64,000 nt of DNA, from assembly GCA_964631725.1 (NCBI GenBank), contig CAZVYX010000029.1, positions 1 through 64,000 on the forward strand, written 5' to 3'. Shown here in pieces: positions 34,612 to 44,121 of the stretch (its first letter is position 1; every line of letters begins with the position of its first letter). Source of the DNA: GCA-2731375 sp964631725 (GTDB lineage: Bacteria; Pseudomonadota; Alphaproteobacteria; GCA-2731375). The notes under the pieces are model-generated. The model did no database searches and had not been told where the DNA came from. It was given only the letters and a program-made list of their open reading frames with translations. The position numbers were made by a program, and so were the translations under genes.

Positions 34612-37600
34612 ATGTCCCCCGCCGACTTGGTTCGACTGTTTGTCCGGCACCGCAACGCGGCCAATCTATTGATGGTGGTCATGTTGGTCCTGGGCGCCGT
34701 ATCCCTGTCCCGGCTGAACACCCAGTTTTTTCCCGATTTCGGCATCGACATGGTCTCGATCACCGTTGCCTGGCCGGGCGCCAGCGCCGAGGACGTCGAA
34801 GCCAACATCGTCACGGCCATTGAGCCGGAAGTGCGTTATTTGAACGATGTGGATCACGTTGAGTCATTTGCGGTCGAGGGCGCCGGCACGGTCTTGGTAA
34901 AATACAATGCGGGCAGCGATATGCAGGCCGGTCGCGCCGACGTGGTTTCCGCTGTCGCCCAGGTGACCACCTTGCCCGCCGGCAGCGAGACCCCGGTCAT
35001 TCGTCGGGTCGCTCGTTTTGACACCATCTCCCGGATCGCGCTCTCCGGCCCATTCAGCGAGAGTGCTCTGAAAGCCATTGCCAAGCGTATCCGAGAAGGA
35101 TTGTTGGCCCGCGGTATCGATCAGGTTCTTATGTTCGGCGCTAGAGACGAGGAAATCTGGGTCGACATGACGCCCCAGGCCCTGCGCCGGCTGGACCTGA
35201 GCCTTGATGACATCGCCGAGCGCATCCGCAGCCGTAGCCAGGATCTGCCCTCGGGCAACATCGAAGGTCAGGTCGAGAAGCAGATCCGCAGTCTGGGTCT
35301 TGAAACCACCGCCACCGGCTTGGGTGATATCGAAATCCGCTCGCTGCCAAACGGTGAGAAAATCCGCCTTGGCGACGTTGCGAGGGTCCGTGAAGCCTTT
35401 GACGACAATGCACCGGAAGGGCGTCTGTCCGCCAATCGCGCCATAGAGCTGCATGTGAAGCGCGCCGTCGGCGCCGATGCGTTGGATATCTCGCAAACCG
35501 TTGAAGACTATTTGACCGAACTTCGCCTGACCCTGCCGCCATCCCTAACGTTGGAGCATTACGATGTTCAAGCCGGATTGATACGGGAACGCATCAACAT
35601 TCTTCTGAAGAACGGGCTTGGCGGCCTGGTGTTGGTGCTGATCATTCTGTTCATCTTTCTCAATCTTCGGGTCGCCATTTGGGTCGCCGCCGGCATTCCA
35701 GTAGCGCTCTTGGCGACCATGGGAGTGATGCTGCTGAGCGGCCAGTCCATCAACATGGTCAGCCTGTTTGCCCTGATCATGACCCTGGGCATCATCGTCG
35801 ACGACGCGATTGTGGTCGGCGAACACAGCGCCGCGCGGCGCAGCCGGGGTTTGGACCCGCAACAGGCCGCCGAAGACGGCGCTCTCCGCATGCTGGCGCC
35901 GGTCGTTGCGTCATCGCTCACCACGATCGCCGCCTTTCTGCCCTTGCTCGTTATTGGCGGCATAATCGGCACAATTCTACGCGCCATCCCGCTTGTCACC
36001 GTCTCGGTTCTGGTCGCTTCCCTGATCGAATGTTTCTTGATTCTGCCGGGTCATTTGCGCGGTGCGCTGCTGCATGGCGATGAGCGGGAATCCCGGCCAC
36101 GGGCATGGTTCAACCGTCACTTTGACCGCTTTCGAGGCGGCGGCTATCGCCGGGCGTTGGAGATCTGCGTTCAGTGGCGCTATCTGACCCTGGCCAGCGC
36201 GCTGGCCGGTCTGATCCTGGCCCTTGGCATCATCGCCGGCGGCCGGATCGGGTTTCAGTTCTTCCCCACGCCCGAGGGCGACATTGTCTACGGCAACGTG
36301 GTGATGATGCCCGGCACGCCGCGCGAGAGGACCGAGGCGATGGTGCGGGAGCTGGAACGCGCCGCCCACGACGCCGCGAAACAGCATCCCGGACAGACGG
36401 AGAGTGGCGAAGACCTGATCCATTCCACGTTCGGTAAGCTGGGCCGGACCCAGGCCAACGAGTTCCAATCCGTGCGCGGCGACAAGTACGGCGGTCTTTA
36501 TGTCCAGTTGGTGCCCTCGGATCACCGGCAGGTGCGGATGCCTGATTTCATCACGTCCTGGCGCGAACAGATCGAGATGCAGCCCGGCGTCGACAGGGTC
36601 AATCTCAACGAGCGGCGCGGCGGACCGCCCGGCAAGGAAATCGATATTCGCCTGAGCGGCGGCAGCACCCGGGATTTGAAAGACGCGACGCGCGAGATCA
36701 AGGTACTGCTCGGCCGTTTCCCGGGCGTCAGCGACGTCGAGGATGACCTGCCCTATGGCAAGCAGGAGGTTATTCTTGAGCTGACGCCACGCGGCCGGGC
36801 TCTTGGTTTTTCCACCGACAGCGTCGGCCGGCAGGTGCGCTCGGCCTTTGAAGGCGCGATCGCGAAACGTTTCCCACGGGGCGACGAAGAGGTCACGGTG
36901 AAAGTGCAATACGCCCGTGGCGCCATTACCACCGAGGATCTGCTGAACCTCTATCTTGGCGGTCCAACCGGCATGGAAGTGCCGTTGAGCGAGGTCGTCT
37001 CCATGCGCGAAAGCGCCGGTTTTGCCCGCATCCGGCGCAAGGACGGCCAACGCGAGATTGCCATTACCGGGGAGCTGGACGAAAGCAAGATCCGCGCCGG
37101 TAAATTGATAGAGGCGCTGGAGGAAGGCGAGCTGCCCGAGATCGCCCGGCGTTTCGGGCTGCAATACAGCTTCGCCGGACGGGCCGAGGAACAGGCCCGC
37201 ACCATGGCGGATATGAAGCTTGGGGCTTTGATCGGCATGGCGGCGATCTACATCATCCTGGCCTGGGTTTTCGCCTCCTACACCAGGCCGATCGTTGTAA
37301 TGGCGGTGATCCCCTTTGGCATTGTCGGCGCCGTCATCGGGCACCTGCTGTTGGGCTTTGATTTGAGCCTCCTTACCCTGGTCGGTCTATTGGGTTTGTC
37401 GGGCATTCTGGTCAACGATTCCATCATTCTGGTCTCAACCATCGACGAACGTATCGCCGCCGGTGAGGAAACCATGCACGCCATCATTGCCGGCAGCCAG
37501 GACCGTCTGCGCGCCGTCCTGTTGACTTCCCTGACCACCATTGGCGGGCTGACGCCTTTGCTGTTCGAAACCAGCCTGCAGGCGCAGTTCCTGATCCCCA

Positions 37601-38292
37601 TGGCGATCACCATGATCTTTGGCCTGGCGGTCGCCACGTTACTGGTATTGCTGGTCATTCCGGCCCTTATCGCGATCCAATTGGATTTTCATAACCTCCG
37701 CCAGCGGTTCGTTGCCTGGTGGGCCCTGCTGCCGGAAAAATGGCAGGCCTATCGCATGCGCACCACCAGGGCAAAGCTGCTGGTCATCTTGAATTTTCTC
37801 GAACGCAGTGTTGCGGGCATTGGGTTTTGGACGGCGGCCATCGCACTGCCGTCAATGATCTGCGTTCGCATTTACGAAATCATCGCCCGCAAGGTCTTCA
37901 ACGCACCTTCGGCATATCCGCAATACTTGGAGTGGGAACTGTTCTTGCTGCTGGTCTTTTTGACCTTGGGATTTGGTTATGTCCGTGGCGCCCATGTCCG
38001 GGTCGATATTATACGCGACCGGCTGCGGCCGGTGATGCGAGACCGGATTGAACTGCTCGGCCTGCTGTTGCTGATGCTGCCATTTGCCGCTGTTATCATC
38101 TATTTCGGCATTCCCTATGTCATCGAAAGCTTCACCAGTGGGGAGAAATCCGCCCTGGCCCTTGGGAGCCCGGCGCGCTGGATAATGAAAGGCGCCATGC
38201 CGTTCGGCGTCGGCCTGTTCCTGCTGGCCGCGGTTGTCGCCGCCCTGCGCAATCTGGCCCAGCGCCGGAAGAAATTCGGCGATCAGGAATAG
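34612..38292 (+). CDS. RND efflux permease fused to a TRAP small permease (DctQ) domain
   Basis: The 1226-residue protein begins as a complete RND/AcrB-type pump. It has an N-terminal helix, porter domains, the helix-4 proton-relay motif GIIVDDAIVVGE (D397, D398), the helix-10 motif LVNDSIILVST and the final helices MAITMIFGLAVATLLVLLVI. After about residue 1030 a basic linker (FVAWWALLPEKWQAYRMR) leads in frame, without a stop, into about 178 residues from 1049. These contain LERSVAGIGFWTAAIAL, YLEWELFLLLVFLTLGFG and GAHVRVDIIRDRLRP, the four-helix DctQ signature. The next gene is DctM. Pumps usually end near 1030-1050 residues, so this is a fusion or stop-loss read-through. Confidence 0.88.
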   Translation: MSPADLVRLFVRHRNAANLLMVVMLVLGAVSLSRLNTQFFPDFGIDMVSITVAWPGASAEDVEANIVTAIEPEVRYLNDVDHVESFAVEGAGTVLVKYNAGSDMQAGRADVVSAVAQVTTLPAGSETPVIRRVARFDTISRIALSGPFSESALKAIAKRIREGLLARGIDQVLMFGARDEEIWVDMTPQALRRLDLSLDDIAERIRSRSQDLPSGNIEGQVEKQIRSLGLETTATGLGDIEIRSLPNGEKIRLGDVARVREAFDDNAPEGRLSANRAIELHVKRAVGADALDISQTVEDYLTELRLTLPPSLTLEHYDVQAGLIRERINILLKNGLGGLVLVLIILFIFLNLRVAIWVAAGIPVALLATMGVMLLSGQSINMVSLFALIMTLGIIVDDAIVVGEHSAARRSRGLDPQQAAEDGALRMLAPVVASSLTTIAAFLPLLVIGGIIGTILRAIPLVTVSVLVASLIECFLILPGHLRGALLHGDERESRPRAWFNRHFDRFRGGGYRRALEICVQWRYLTLASALAGLILALGIIAGGRIGFQFFPTPEGDIVYGNVVMMPGTPRERTEAMVRELERAAHDAAKQHPGQTESGEDLIHSTFGKLGRTQANEFQSVRGDKYGGLYVQLVPSDHRQVRMPDFITSWREQIEMQPGVDRVNLNERRGGPPGKEIDIRLSGGSTRDLKDATREIKVLLGRFPGVSDVEDDLPYGKQEVILELTPRGRALGFSTDSVGRQVRSAFEGAIAKRFPRGDEEVTVKVQYARGAITTEDLLNLYLGGPTGMEVPLSEVVSMRESAGFARIRRKDGQREIAITGELDESKIRAGKLIEALEEGELPEIARRFGLQYSFAGRAEEQARTMADMKLGALIGMAAIYIILAWVFASYTRPIVVMAVIPFGIVGAVIGHLLLGFDLSLLTLVGLLGLSGILVNDSIILVSTIDERIAAGEETMHAIIAGSQDRLRAVLLTSLTTIGGLTPLLFETSLQAQFLIPMAITMIFGLAVATLLVLLVIPALIAIQLDFHNLRQRFVAWWALLPEKWQAYRMRTTRAKLLVILNFLERSVAGIGFWTAAIALPSMICVRIYEIIARKVFNAPSAYPQYLEWELFLLLVFLTLGFGYVRGAHVRVDIIRDRLRPVMRDRIELLGLLLLMLPFAAVIIYFGIPYVIESFTSGEKSALALGSPARWIMKGAMPFGVGLFLLAAVVAALRNLAQRRKKFGDQE

Positions 38293-38304
38293 GGCCCGGT
38301 CTAT

Positions 38305-39684
38305 ATGTTTGAATTCGTCGATATTCTGCCCTACGCCATGCTGGCCGCCCTTGCGATCCTGATATTCTCCGGTCTGCCGGTGGCCATATTGCTGGCCGGC
38401 CTGGGCATTGCCTTCAGCCTGATTGGCATCGCCCTGGGTGAAATGCCCTGGATTGCCCTGCTGAACGTGCCCTTGCGCCTGTATGGCAGCATTAACGGCA
38501 GCCAGATCTATCCCACCGTACCGATGCTGCTGTTCATGGGCATGGCGTTGGAAAAAAGTGGCATTGCCCGGGATCTGTTGCTGTGTTTGCAGCATTTGCT
38601 GCGCCGTGTCCCCGCCGGCATGGCCATCGCAGTGACCTTGCTGGGTATTCTGCTCGCGCCGACCGCCGGTGTCGTTGGTGCATCCGTCGCCACACTGGCG
38701 CTGATCGCCCTGCCGACCATGTTGGATCAGGGTTATCGCGCATCCCTGGCCAGCGGCGTGGTGGCGGCGGCGGGAACCCTGGGGCTGATCCTGCCGCCGG
38801 CGATTATGCTGTTTTTTCTGGCCGGAAAACTGCGGGTTCCCATCGGGCACATATTCCTTGCCGCCATGTGGCCGGCGGGCATCTTGATTGGCCTTTATCT
38901 GGTCTACTACATAACGGCGGCAATCATTTCGCCGCCAACGGCCGCCAAGGGGCATGGGGAGCAGGACTGGAGCCGGGGCTGGACCCCTTGGCAATGGTTC
39001 GGCTTTTACATACGCGGCCTGATCTTGCCGGCCGGATTGATTTTTTTGGTCCTGGGCTCGATTATTTTCGCCTGGGCCACGCCGTCCCAGTCAGGTGCTG
39101 TTGGCGCGGCGGGCGGATTGCTGCTGATGCTGCTGAACGGCCGGCTGACCTGGCCGCTGTTCCGCGAAGCTATCGAAGGCACGGCATTGATGACCGCCAT
39201 GGTTTTCTTCGTGGTCATGGCGGCCAATGTCTTCTCCTACCCTTTTCGCTTTTTCAGCGGTGACGAGGTTGTCAGCGGCATGTTGCAGGGGCTGGCGTTT
39301 GGTGACTGGGGCATGCTGCTGACGATCATCGGCATCATCTTCGTGCTCGGGTTTTTCATCGACTGGATAGAGATCACGGTCATCACCCTGCCGCTGTTCC
39401 TGCCGGTACTGGCGGAGTTGGATTTCGCCGCGCATGCCGGCGAGGGCACCGCCAAGGCGTTGTGGATGGCAACCCTGATCGCCCTGACCCTGCAGACCTC
39501 GTTCCTGACGCCGCCGTTCGGCTTCGCGCTGTTCTTTCTGAAAGGTGCCGCACCGCCCGAGGTCAAGATTACGGATGTCTATCGCGGTATTGTTCCCGTC
39601 GTCGGTGCGCAATTGTTCGTAATCGGCCTGGTCATGGCCTTTCCGCTACTGGCCAACTGGCTGCCGGACCAGGTTTTCAACTAG
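38305..39684 (+). CDS. TRAP transporter large permease DctM
   Basis: DctM is the main translocation subunit of tripartite ATP-independent periplasmic transporters, which normally import carboxylates with sodium. The 459-residue protein has about twelve membrane helices. Recognisable parts are FSGLPVAILLAGLGIAFSLIG, MLLFMGMALEKSGIARDLL, LAPTAGVVGASVATLALIALPTM, GTLGLILPPAIMLFFLAG, and near the end TLQTSFLTPPFGFALFFLKG. It starts 12 bases after the RND-DctQ gene. No periplasmic DctP binding protein is encoded nearby, so the substrate is unknown. Its stop overlaps the convergent phosphomannomutase gene by four bases. Confidence 0.92.
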   Translation: MFEFVDILPYAMLAALAILIFSGLPVAILLAGLGIAFSLIGIALGEMPWIALLNVPLRLYGSINGSQIYPTVPMLLFMGMALEKSGIARDLLLCLQHLLRRVPAGMAIAVTLLGILLAPTAGVVGASVATLALIALPTMLDQGYRASLASGVVAAAGTLGLILPPAIMLFFLAGKLRVPIGHIFLAAMWPAGILIGLYLVYYITAAIISPPTAAKGHGEQDWSRGWTPWQWFGFYIRGLILPAGLIFLVLGSIIFAWATPSQSGAVGAAGGLLLMLLNGRLTWPLFREAIEGTALMTAMVFFVVMAANVFSYPFRFFSGDEVVSGMLQGLAFGDWGMLLTIIGIIFVLGFFIDWIEITVITLPLFLPVLAELDFAAHAGEGTAKALWMATLIALTLQTSFLTPPFGFALFFLKGAAPPEVKITDVYRGIVPVVGAQLFVIGLVMAFPLLANWLPDQVFN

Positions 39685-41063
39685 AAATTCGCCGGCGGTG
39701 TCACGCCGCAGGGCGCCAAAGCGACGGTGACAGCGGCTTTCAGGCGCTCCAGGCCATCATCGTCGGCGGCTTCACAGCGCGCCACCAGGACCGGTTGGGT
39801 GTTGGAGGCACGCAGCAGCCACCAACCGTCCGGGGTAGAGACGCGGGCGCCGTCAACATCGGAGAAATCGGCGCCCTCGGCCCGCAGGTTCGCGACAACT
39901 TCGTCGACGACCAGAAATTTGCGGGCGTCGTCGCAATCAAAGCGGACTTCCGGCGTATTGACCATGTGCGGCAGGCTGTCGCGTAGCGCCGCCACGCTCT
40001 GGCCGGACCGGGCCACGGCATCCAGGAACCGTACCGCGACATACAGCGCATCATCAAATCCGTAGTACTTGTCAGCAAAGAAGATATGCCCGCTCATCTC
40101 GCCGGCCAGGGGCGAACCGGTCTCCGCCATCTTGCTCTTGATCAGGGAGTGTCCGGTCTTGTACATCAAGGGTTCGCCGCCCAGGCGGGCGACCTCGTCA
40201 AACAAAACCTGGCTGGCCTTCACATCGGCGATAATGGTGCTGCCGGGACGCTCCGCCAGGACATCGCGGGATAGCAGCGCCAAGAGCTGATCGCCCCATA
40301 GGATCCTCTCCTGGCCGTCGATCACGCCAATACGGTCGCCATCGCCATCAAAACCGATGCCCAGGTCCAGCTTGTCCGCCGTCACCGCATCCTGAAGCTG
40401 CACCAGGTTTTCCGCCACCGTCGGGTCCGGATGATGAGCCGGAAAGGTACCGTCCACGACCTCGTTCAAGGACACGTGACGGCCTGGCAGGCGGGCGATC
40501 AAGTCGGGCAGAATATCCCCCGCCACGCCATTGCCGCAGTCCCAGGCCACGGACAAGGGCGTGTCCGTGGTATAGGCGGCGGCCAGTTCATCCAGGTAGG
40601 CACCCCGCACATCGTGATCTTCCTGGCCACCGGCGCCATCCGCCCAGCGGCCGTTTTCGGCGAGACGGCCCAACTCCTGGATTTGATCGCCAAAAAAGGC
40701 TTTCCCACCCAACATCATTTTGAAACCGTTATAATCCGATGGATTGTGCGAACCGGTCACCATGACACCCGCGTCGGCCTGCAAATGATAGACCGAGAAA
40801 TACAGCATGGGCGTCGGTCCCCGGCCAATGCGCAGGGCGGTGATACCGGCATCGTTCAGACCTCGGACCAGATGGTCCGCCAACTCCACCGAAGTCAGGC
40901 GGCCGTCATAGCCGACGGTGGTTCGGGTGCCGCCGTTTCGGGCCACGACGGTGCCGAAGGCACGGCCAACGGCATATGCGTCCGCCGTGGACAGGGTGTC
41001 GCCAACAATGCCGCGCACGTCATATTCGCGTAGGACCGAGCCGTGAAAGCTGTGTTTTTGCAT
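39681..41063 (-). CDS. Phosphomannomutase/phosphoglucomutase
   Basis: The 460-residue alpha-D-phosphohexomutase interconverts hexose 6- and 1-phosphates. Visible motifs are FGTVVARNGGTRTTVGYDGR near the start, the phosphoserine loop GVMVTGSHNPSDYNG, the metal loop IGFDGDGDRIGV, and GEMSGHIFFADKY with sugar-binding residues. The C-terminal domain has LLRASNTQPVLVARCEA at the phosphate site. With ugd and galU on the same strand it would supply glucose 1-phosphate for UDP-glucose and UDP-glucuronate. AlgC-type dual specificity is likely. Confidence 0.93.
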   Translation of the reverse strand: MQKHSFHGSVLREYDVRGIVGDTLSTADAYAVGRAFGTVVARNGGTRTTVGYDGRLTSVELADHLVRGLNDAGITALRIGRGPTPMLYFSVYHLQADAGVMVTGSHNPSDYNGFKMMLGGKAFFGDQIQELGRLAENGRWADGAGGQEDHDVRGAYLDELAAAYTTDTPLSVAWDCGNGVAGDILPDLIARLPGRHVSLNEVVDGTFPAHHPDPTVAENLVQLQDAVTADKLDLGIGFDGDGDRIGVIDGQERILWGDQLLALLSRDVLAERPGSTIIADVKASQVLFDEVARLGGEPLMYKTGHSLIKSKMAETGSPLAGEMSGHIFFADKYYGFDDALYVAVRFLDAVARSGQSVAALRDSLPHMVNTPEVRFDCDDARKFLVVDEVVANLRAEGADFSDVDGARVSTPDGWWLLRASNTQPVLVARCEAADDDGLERLKAAVTVALAPCGVTPPANF

Positions 41064-41081
41064 TAATTCTCACTTCCCCGC

Positions 41082-42398
41082 TCAGGGTGTGACCGTAGGA
41101 CGTCCGATGGAAACATATGTGAAGCCCTGATCGCGCATGATATCGGGATCGTAGATATTGCGCATGTCGACCAGAACCGGCGTTTTTAGGAGAACCCTGA
41201 CCCGGGGCATGTCCAGGGCGCGGTAAGCATTCCATTCGGTGATAATGGCCAGGGCATCCGCATCGGCCAGGGTGTCGTAGGCGTCGGCGCAATATTCAAC
41301 CCCGGTCAGCAACGCGCGTGCTTCGTCCATGCCTTCTGGATCATGCGCGCGGATCGCCGCGCCCGCCTCGATGAGCGCGGGAATAATGTCCAGGCTTGGG
41401 GAATCGCGCATGTCATCGGTATTCGGTTTGAAGGTCAGGCCCAGGACGGCAATGGTTTTGCCCTGCAGGGAACCGCCGCAGGCGTCGATCACCTTTTGCG
41501 CCATGTCGCGCTTGCGCTGATCATTGACCTCGACGGTCGCCTTGACGATGTTCATGGGCAGGTCGAGATTTTCCGCCGTACGCAGCAGGGCCAGGGTGTC
41601 CTTGGGAAAGCACGAGCCGCCATAACCGGGGCCCGCATGCAGGAACTTACTGCCGATACGGCCGTCCAGTCCGATGCCCCGGGCCACATCCTGGACATCC
41701 GCCTCCACCCGCTCGCACAGATTGGCGATCTCGTTGATGAATGTGATCTTGGTGGCCAGAAAGGCATTGGCGGCATATTTGATCAATTCCGCCGTTTGCC
41801 GCGCCGTGAACATCACCGGCGTCTCGTTCAGGAAAAGCGAGCGGTACAACTCCCGCATGACTTCTCGGGCCCGTTCGCTCTCGGTACCAACCACGACCCG
41901 GTCGGGCCGCATGAAATCGCTGATAGCGGCGCCCTCGCGCAGAAATTCCGGGTTAGAGGCAACGTCGTAGTCCACGTCAGGCCGGTTTTCGCCAATAATT
42001 CTATCGACCTCCGCGCCGGTGCCCACTGGTACGGTGGACTTGGTCACGATAACGGTGTAGCCGTCCAGCGCCGCCGCCACCTCCGCCGCCGCATCGAAGA
42101 CATAGGTCAGGTCCGCATGGCCATCGCCCCGGCGCGATGGCGTGCCCACCGCGATGAACACGGCATCCGCTTCGGCCACCGGCTGTTTCAAATCGGTGGT
42201 GAAGGATAGACGCCCCGCCGCTACGTTGCTCGCCACCAGTTGATCCAGCCCCGGCTCAAATATGGGGATCCGGCCCGCCAGCAGGGCATCGATCTTGCCG
42301 GCATCCTTGTCGACGCAGGTTACGGTATGGCCAAATTCGGAAAAGCAGGCGCCTGATACCAAACCTACATAACCGGTGCCGATCATGGTGACGTGCAT
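41082..42398 (-). CDS. ugd: UDP-glucose 6-dehydrogenase
   Basis: Ugd oxidises UDP-glucose to UDP-glucuronate with two NAD. The 438-residue protein has the Rossmann motif MIGTGYVGLVSGACFSEFG at the start, AVGTPSRRGDGHADLTYV, TKSTVPVGTG, NPEFLREGAAISDFMRPDRVVVG-type sequence, the catalytic cysteine in GPGYGGSCFPKDT, and GLTFKPNTDDMRDSPS. It follows galU on the same strand and precedes the phosphohexomutase, forming a three-gene nucleotide-sugar set for exopolysaccharide or lipopolysaccharide. Confidence 0.96.
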   Translation of the reverse strand: MHVTMIGTGYVGLVSGACFSEFGHTVTCVDKDAGKIDALLAGRIPIFEPGLDQLVASNVAAGRLSFTTDLKQPVAEADAVFIAVGTPSRRGDGHADLTYVFDAAAEVAAALDGYTVIVTKSTVPVGTGAEVDRIIGENRPDVDYDVASNPEFLREGAAISDFMRPDRVVVGTESERAREVMRELYRSLFLNETPVMFTARQTAELIKYAANAFLATKITFINEIANLCERVEADVQDVARGIGLDGRIGSKFLHAGPGYGGSCFPKDTLALLRTAENLDLPMNIVKATVEVNDQRKRDMAQKVIDACGGSLQGKTIAVLGLTFKPNTDDMRDSPSLDIIPALIEAGAAIRAHDPEGMDEARALLTGVEYCADAYDTLADADALAIITEWNAYRALDMPRVRVLLKTPVLVDMRNIYDPDIMRDQGFTYVSIGRPTVTP

Positions 42399-42442
42399 AC
42401 TGTTTTCTGCCCTAAATGAAACTCAGATAAAGATTGCCGGGT

Positions 42443-43315
42443 TTAACCCGCCGCGGTGATTTTCGACAAATATGTACTCAGGCCGTCCCGCAGATCGTCC
42501 CGGTCCAGACCAAAGGCAATAGTGGCCTGCAGAAAACCCAGCTTATCGCCGCAGTCAAAGCGGGTGCCTTCAAAACGCAAGCCATGAAACGGCTGTTCGC
42601 CAATCATCTTGGCCATGGCGTCGGTCAATTGAATCTCGCCGCCCGCACCTTTTTCCTTGCGGCCGAGATAATCAAACACTTCCGGCATCAGGATATAGCG
42701 CCCAATCACCGACAAAGTGGACGGTGCCTCGGCCGGATCCGGCTTCTCAACCAGGCCCCGCACTTCCGCCAGATGGCCGTCGTCCTGGCCCACATCCAGG
42801 ATACCGTAGCGGTCGGTATGTTCTCTCGGCACATCCATGACCGCCACCATGTTGCCGCCTGTCTCGGCGGCGGCATCCGCCATTTGCTTCAGACAGGGCG
42901 TATTGCTTTGGATCAGGTCGTCCGCCAGCAGAACGGCAAAAGGCTCGTTCCCGACAAGGTTCCTCGCACACCAGACCGCATGACCCAGCCCCAAGGGTTC
43001 CTGCTGCCGCGTATAGGCGACTTGTCCGGCGCCGGGTATGGCGGCCCGCAACGCCGCCAATTCATCGGTCTTGTCGCGGGATGACAACAGGTCTTCCAAT
43101 TCGTAGGAATGATCAAAGTGGTCCTCGATTGCCGTCTTGCCCCGGCCAGTGACGAAAATAAACTCTTCCACGCCCGCCGCCGCGGCCTCCTCCACCGCAT
43201 ATTGGATCAACGGCTTATCGACGATGGGCAGCATTTCCTTGGGCAACGCCTTCGTTGCCGGCAGAAACCGAGTACCCATTCCACCCACTGGGAAAACCGC
43301 TTTGCGAATACGCAT
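42443..43315 (-). CDS. galU: UTP-glucose-1-phosphate uridylyltransferase
   Basis: GalU makes UDP-glucose from UTP and glucose 1-phosphate. The 290-residue nucleotidyltransferase starts MRIRKAVFPVGGMGTRFLPATKALPKE-like, with the GGMGTRF nucleotide loop. It then has DKPLIQYAVEEA, FVTGRGKTAIEDHFD, PFAVLLADDLI with metal-binding Asp, and GLVEKPDP. The size is normal. It is first of the galU-ugd-phosphohexomutase group and lies 83 bases after the J-domain gene. Confidence 0.96.
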   Translation of the reverse strand: MRIRKAVFPVGGMGTRFLPATKALPKEMLPIVDKPLIQYAVEEAAAAGVEEFIFVTGRGKTAIEDHFDHSYELEDLLSSRDKTDELAALRAAIPGAGQVAYTRQQEPLGLGHAVWCARNLVGNEPFAVLLADDLIQSNTPCLKQMADAAAETGGNMVAVMDVPREHTDRYGILDVGQDDGHLAEVRGLVEKPDPAEAPSTLSVIGRYILMPEVFDYLGRKEKGAGGEIQLTDAMAKMIGEQPFHGLRFEGTRFDCGDKLGFLQATIAFGLDRDDLRDGLSTYLSKITAAG

Positions 43316-43398
43316 GCAAATTCAGCCTATCTTGATGCTTTGTAAGGATCTTGAGACGAGCTTCTGCCACGAGCGGCGCGGTGGCGCAAGCCATCCCG

Positions 43399-44121
43399 TC
43401 ACACGCGCAGCAATAAATCCTTGGCCTGATTGATTTTTGCCGCAAGGTAGGACGAGCCGCCCTTGTCGGGATGCAATTTCAACATCAGGCGCTTGTGGGC
43501 CTCGCGTATCTCGCTAGGCGATGGGTTTATGTCCAGGCCCAGGACTTCCCGTGCTTCCTCCACGGTCATGCTGCCCTGCCCTTGTGCGGCCTGGCCGGCG
43601 TAATCGCCATCGTGGCCGCTTGCACCTTGCCGCCAGTCGGCGGACTGCGTGCGGTCCAGATAGGCTTCCAACAGCTGCGCCGCCTCACCGTCACGGCGCC
43701 GGCATTCATCCAGCAGATCGAGCAATTGCTCAAGGTTCAGTTCGCTGAGATCACGGCCCGCGAAAGTGCCTTGCAGCACTTCGCCCCGCATGGCACCGCT
43801 GTCGTGGTCAAGGGTCATGCGCAAATAGTCCGTCTCCACGTTCGAACTGCGGCCGGTTGATGTCGCCGGCCCACCGCTCATGCGCGGTCCAAGCTTGGGC
43901 AGGGCCCAGCGCCGCAGTATGGCGAACGCGGCAAAGGCCAGCGGCAAGCCCAGGGCGAAACGACCGGTCAGCAGGAAAAACAGCGCCACGGCGGCACATA
44001 CGCCAAAACCGAGATAGCGTAGCGTCTTGGCCAGGATTTTCGGGTCCGCGTTGAGCAGCAGCCTGCCCATCAGGCCCAATGCGCCCAGCAAACAAACGCC
44101 GAGGATGAAGTAGCCGATCAT
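43399..44121 (-). CDS. Membrane-anchored J-domain protein
   Basis: The 240-residue protein has two N-terminal hydrophobic helices (about 1-20 and 35-60), a middle segment and a C-terminal J-domain. The J-domain has MTVEEAREVLGLD, EIREAHKRLMLKLHPDKGG with the HPD motif, and AAKINQAKDLLLR. The order, membrane first and J-domain last, is that of Tim14/Pam18-like and related bacterial DnaJ-like proteins, which recruit DnaK to the membrane. Its ATG overlaps the stop of the VWA gene by four bases. Confidence 0.9.
   Translation of the reverse strand: MIGYFILGVCLLGALGLMGRLLLNADPKILAKTLRYLGFGVCAAVALFFLLTGRFALGLPLAFAAFAILRRWALPKLGPRMSGGPATSTGRSSNVETDYLRMTLDHDSGAMRGEVLQGTFAGRDLSELNLEQLLDLLDECRRRDGEAAQLLEAYLDRTQSADWRQGASGHDGDYAGQAAQGQGSMTVEEAREVLGLDINPSPSEIREAHKRLMLKLHPDKGGSSYLAAKINQAKDLLLRV

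Noticed and set aside
35977..37344. 455-residue minus-strand ORF opposite the RND pump
   Set aside because: It is antisense to conserved pump domains and is an artefact of GC-rich third positions.
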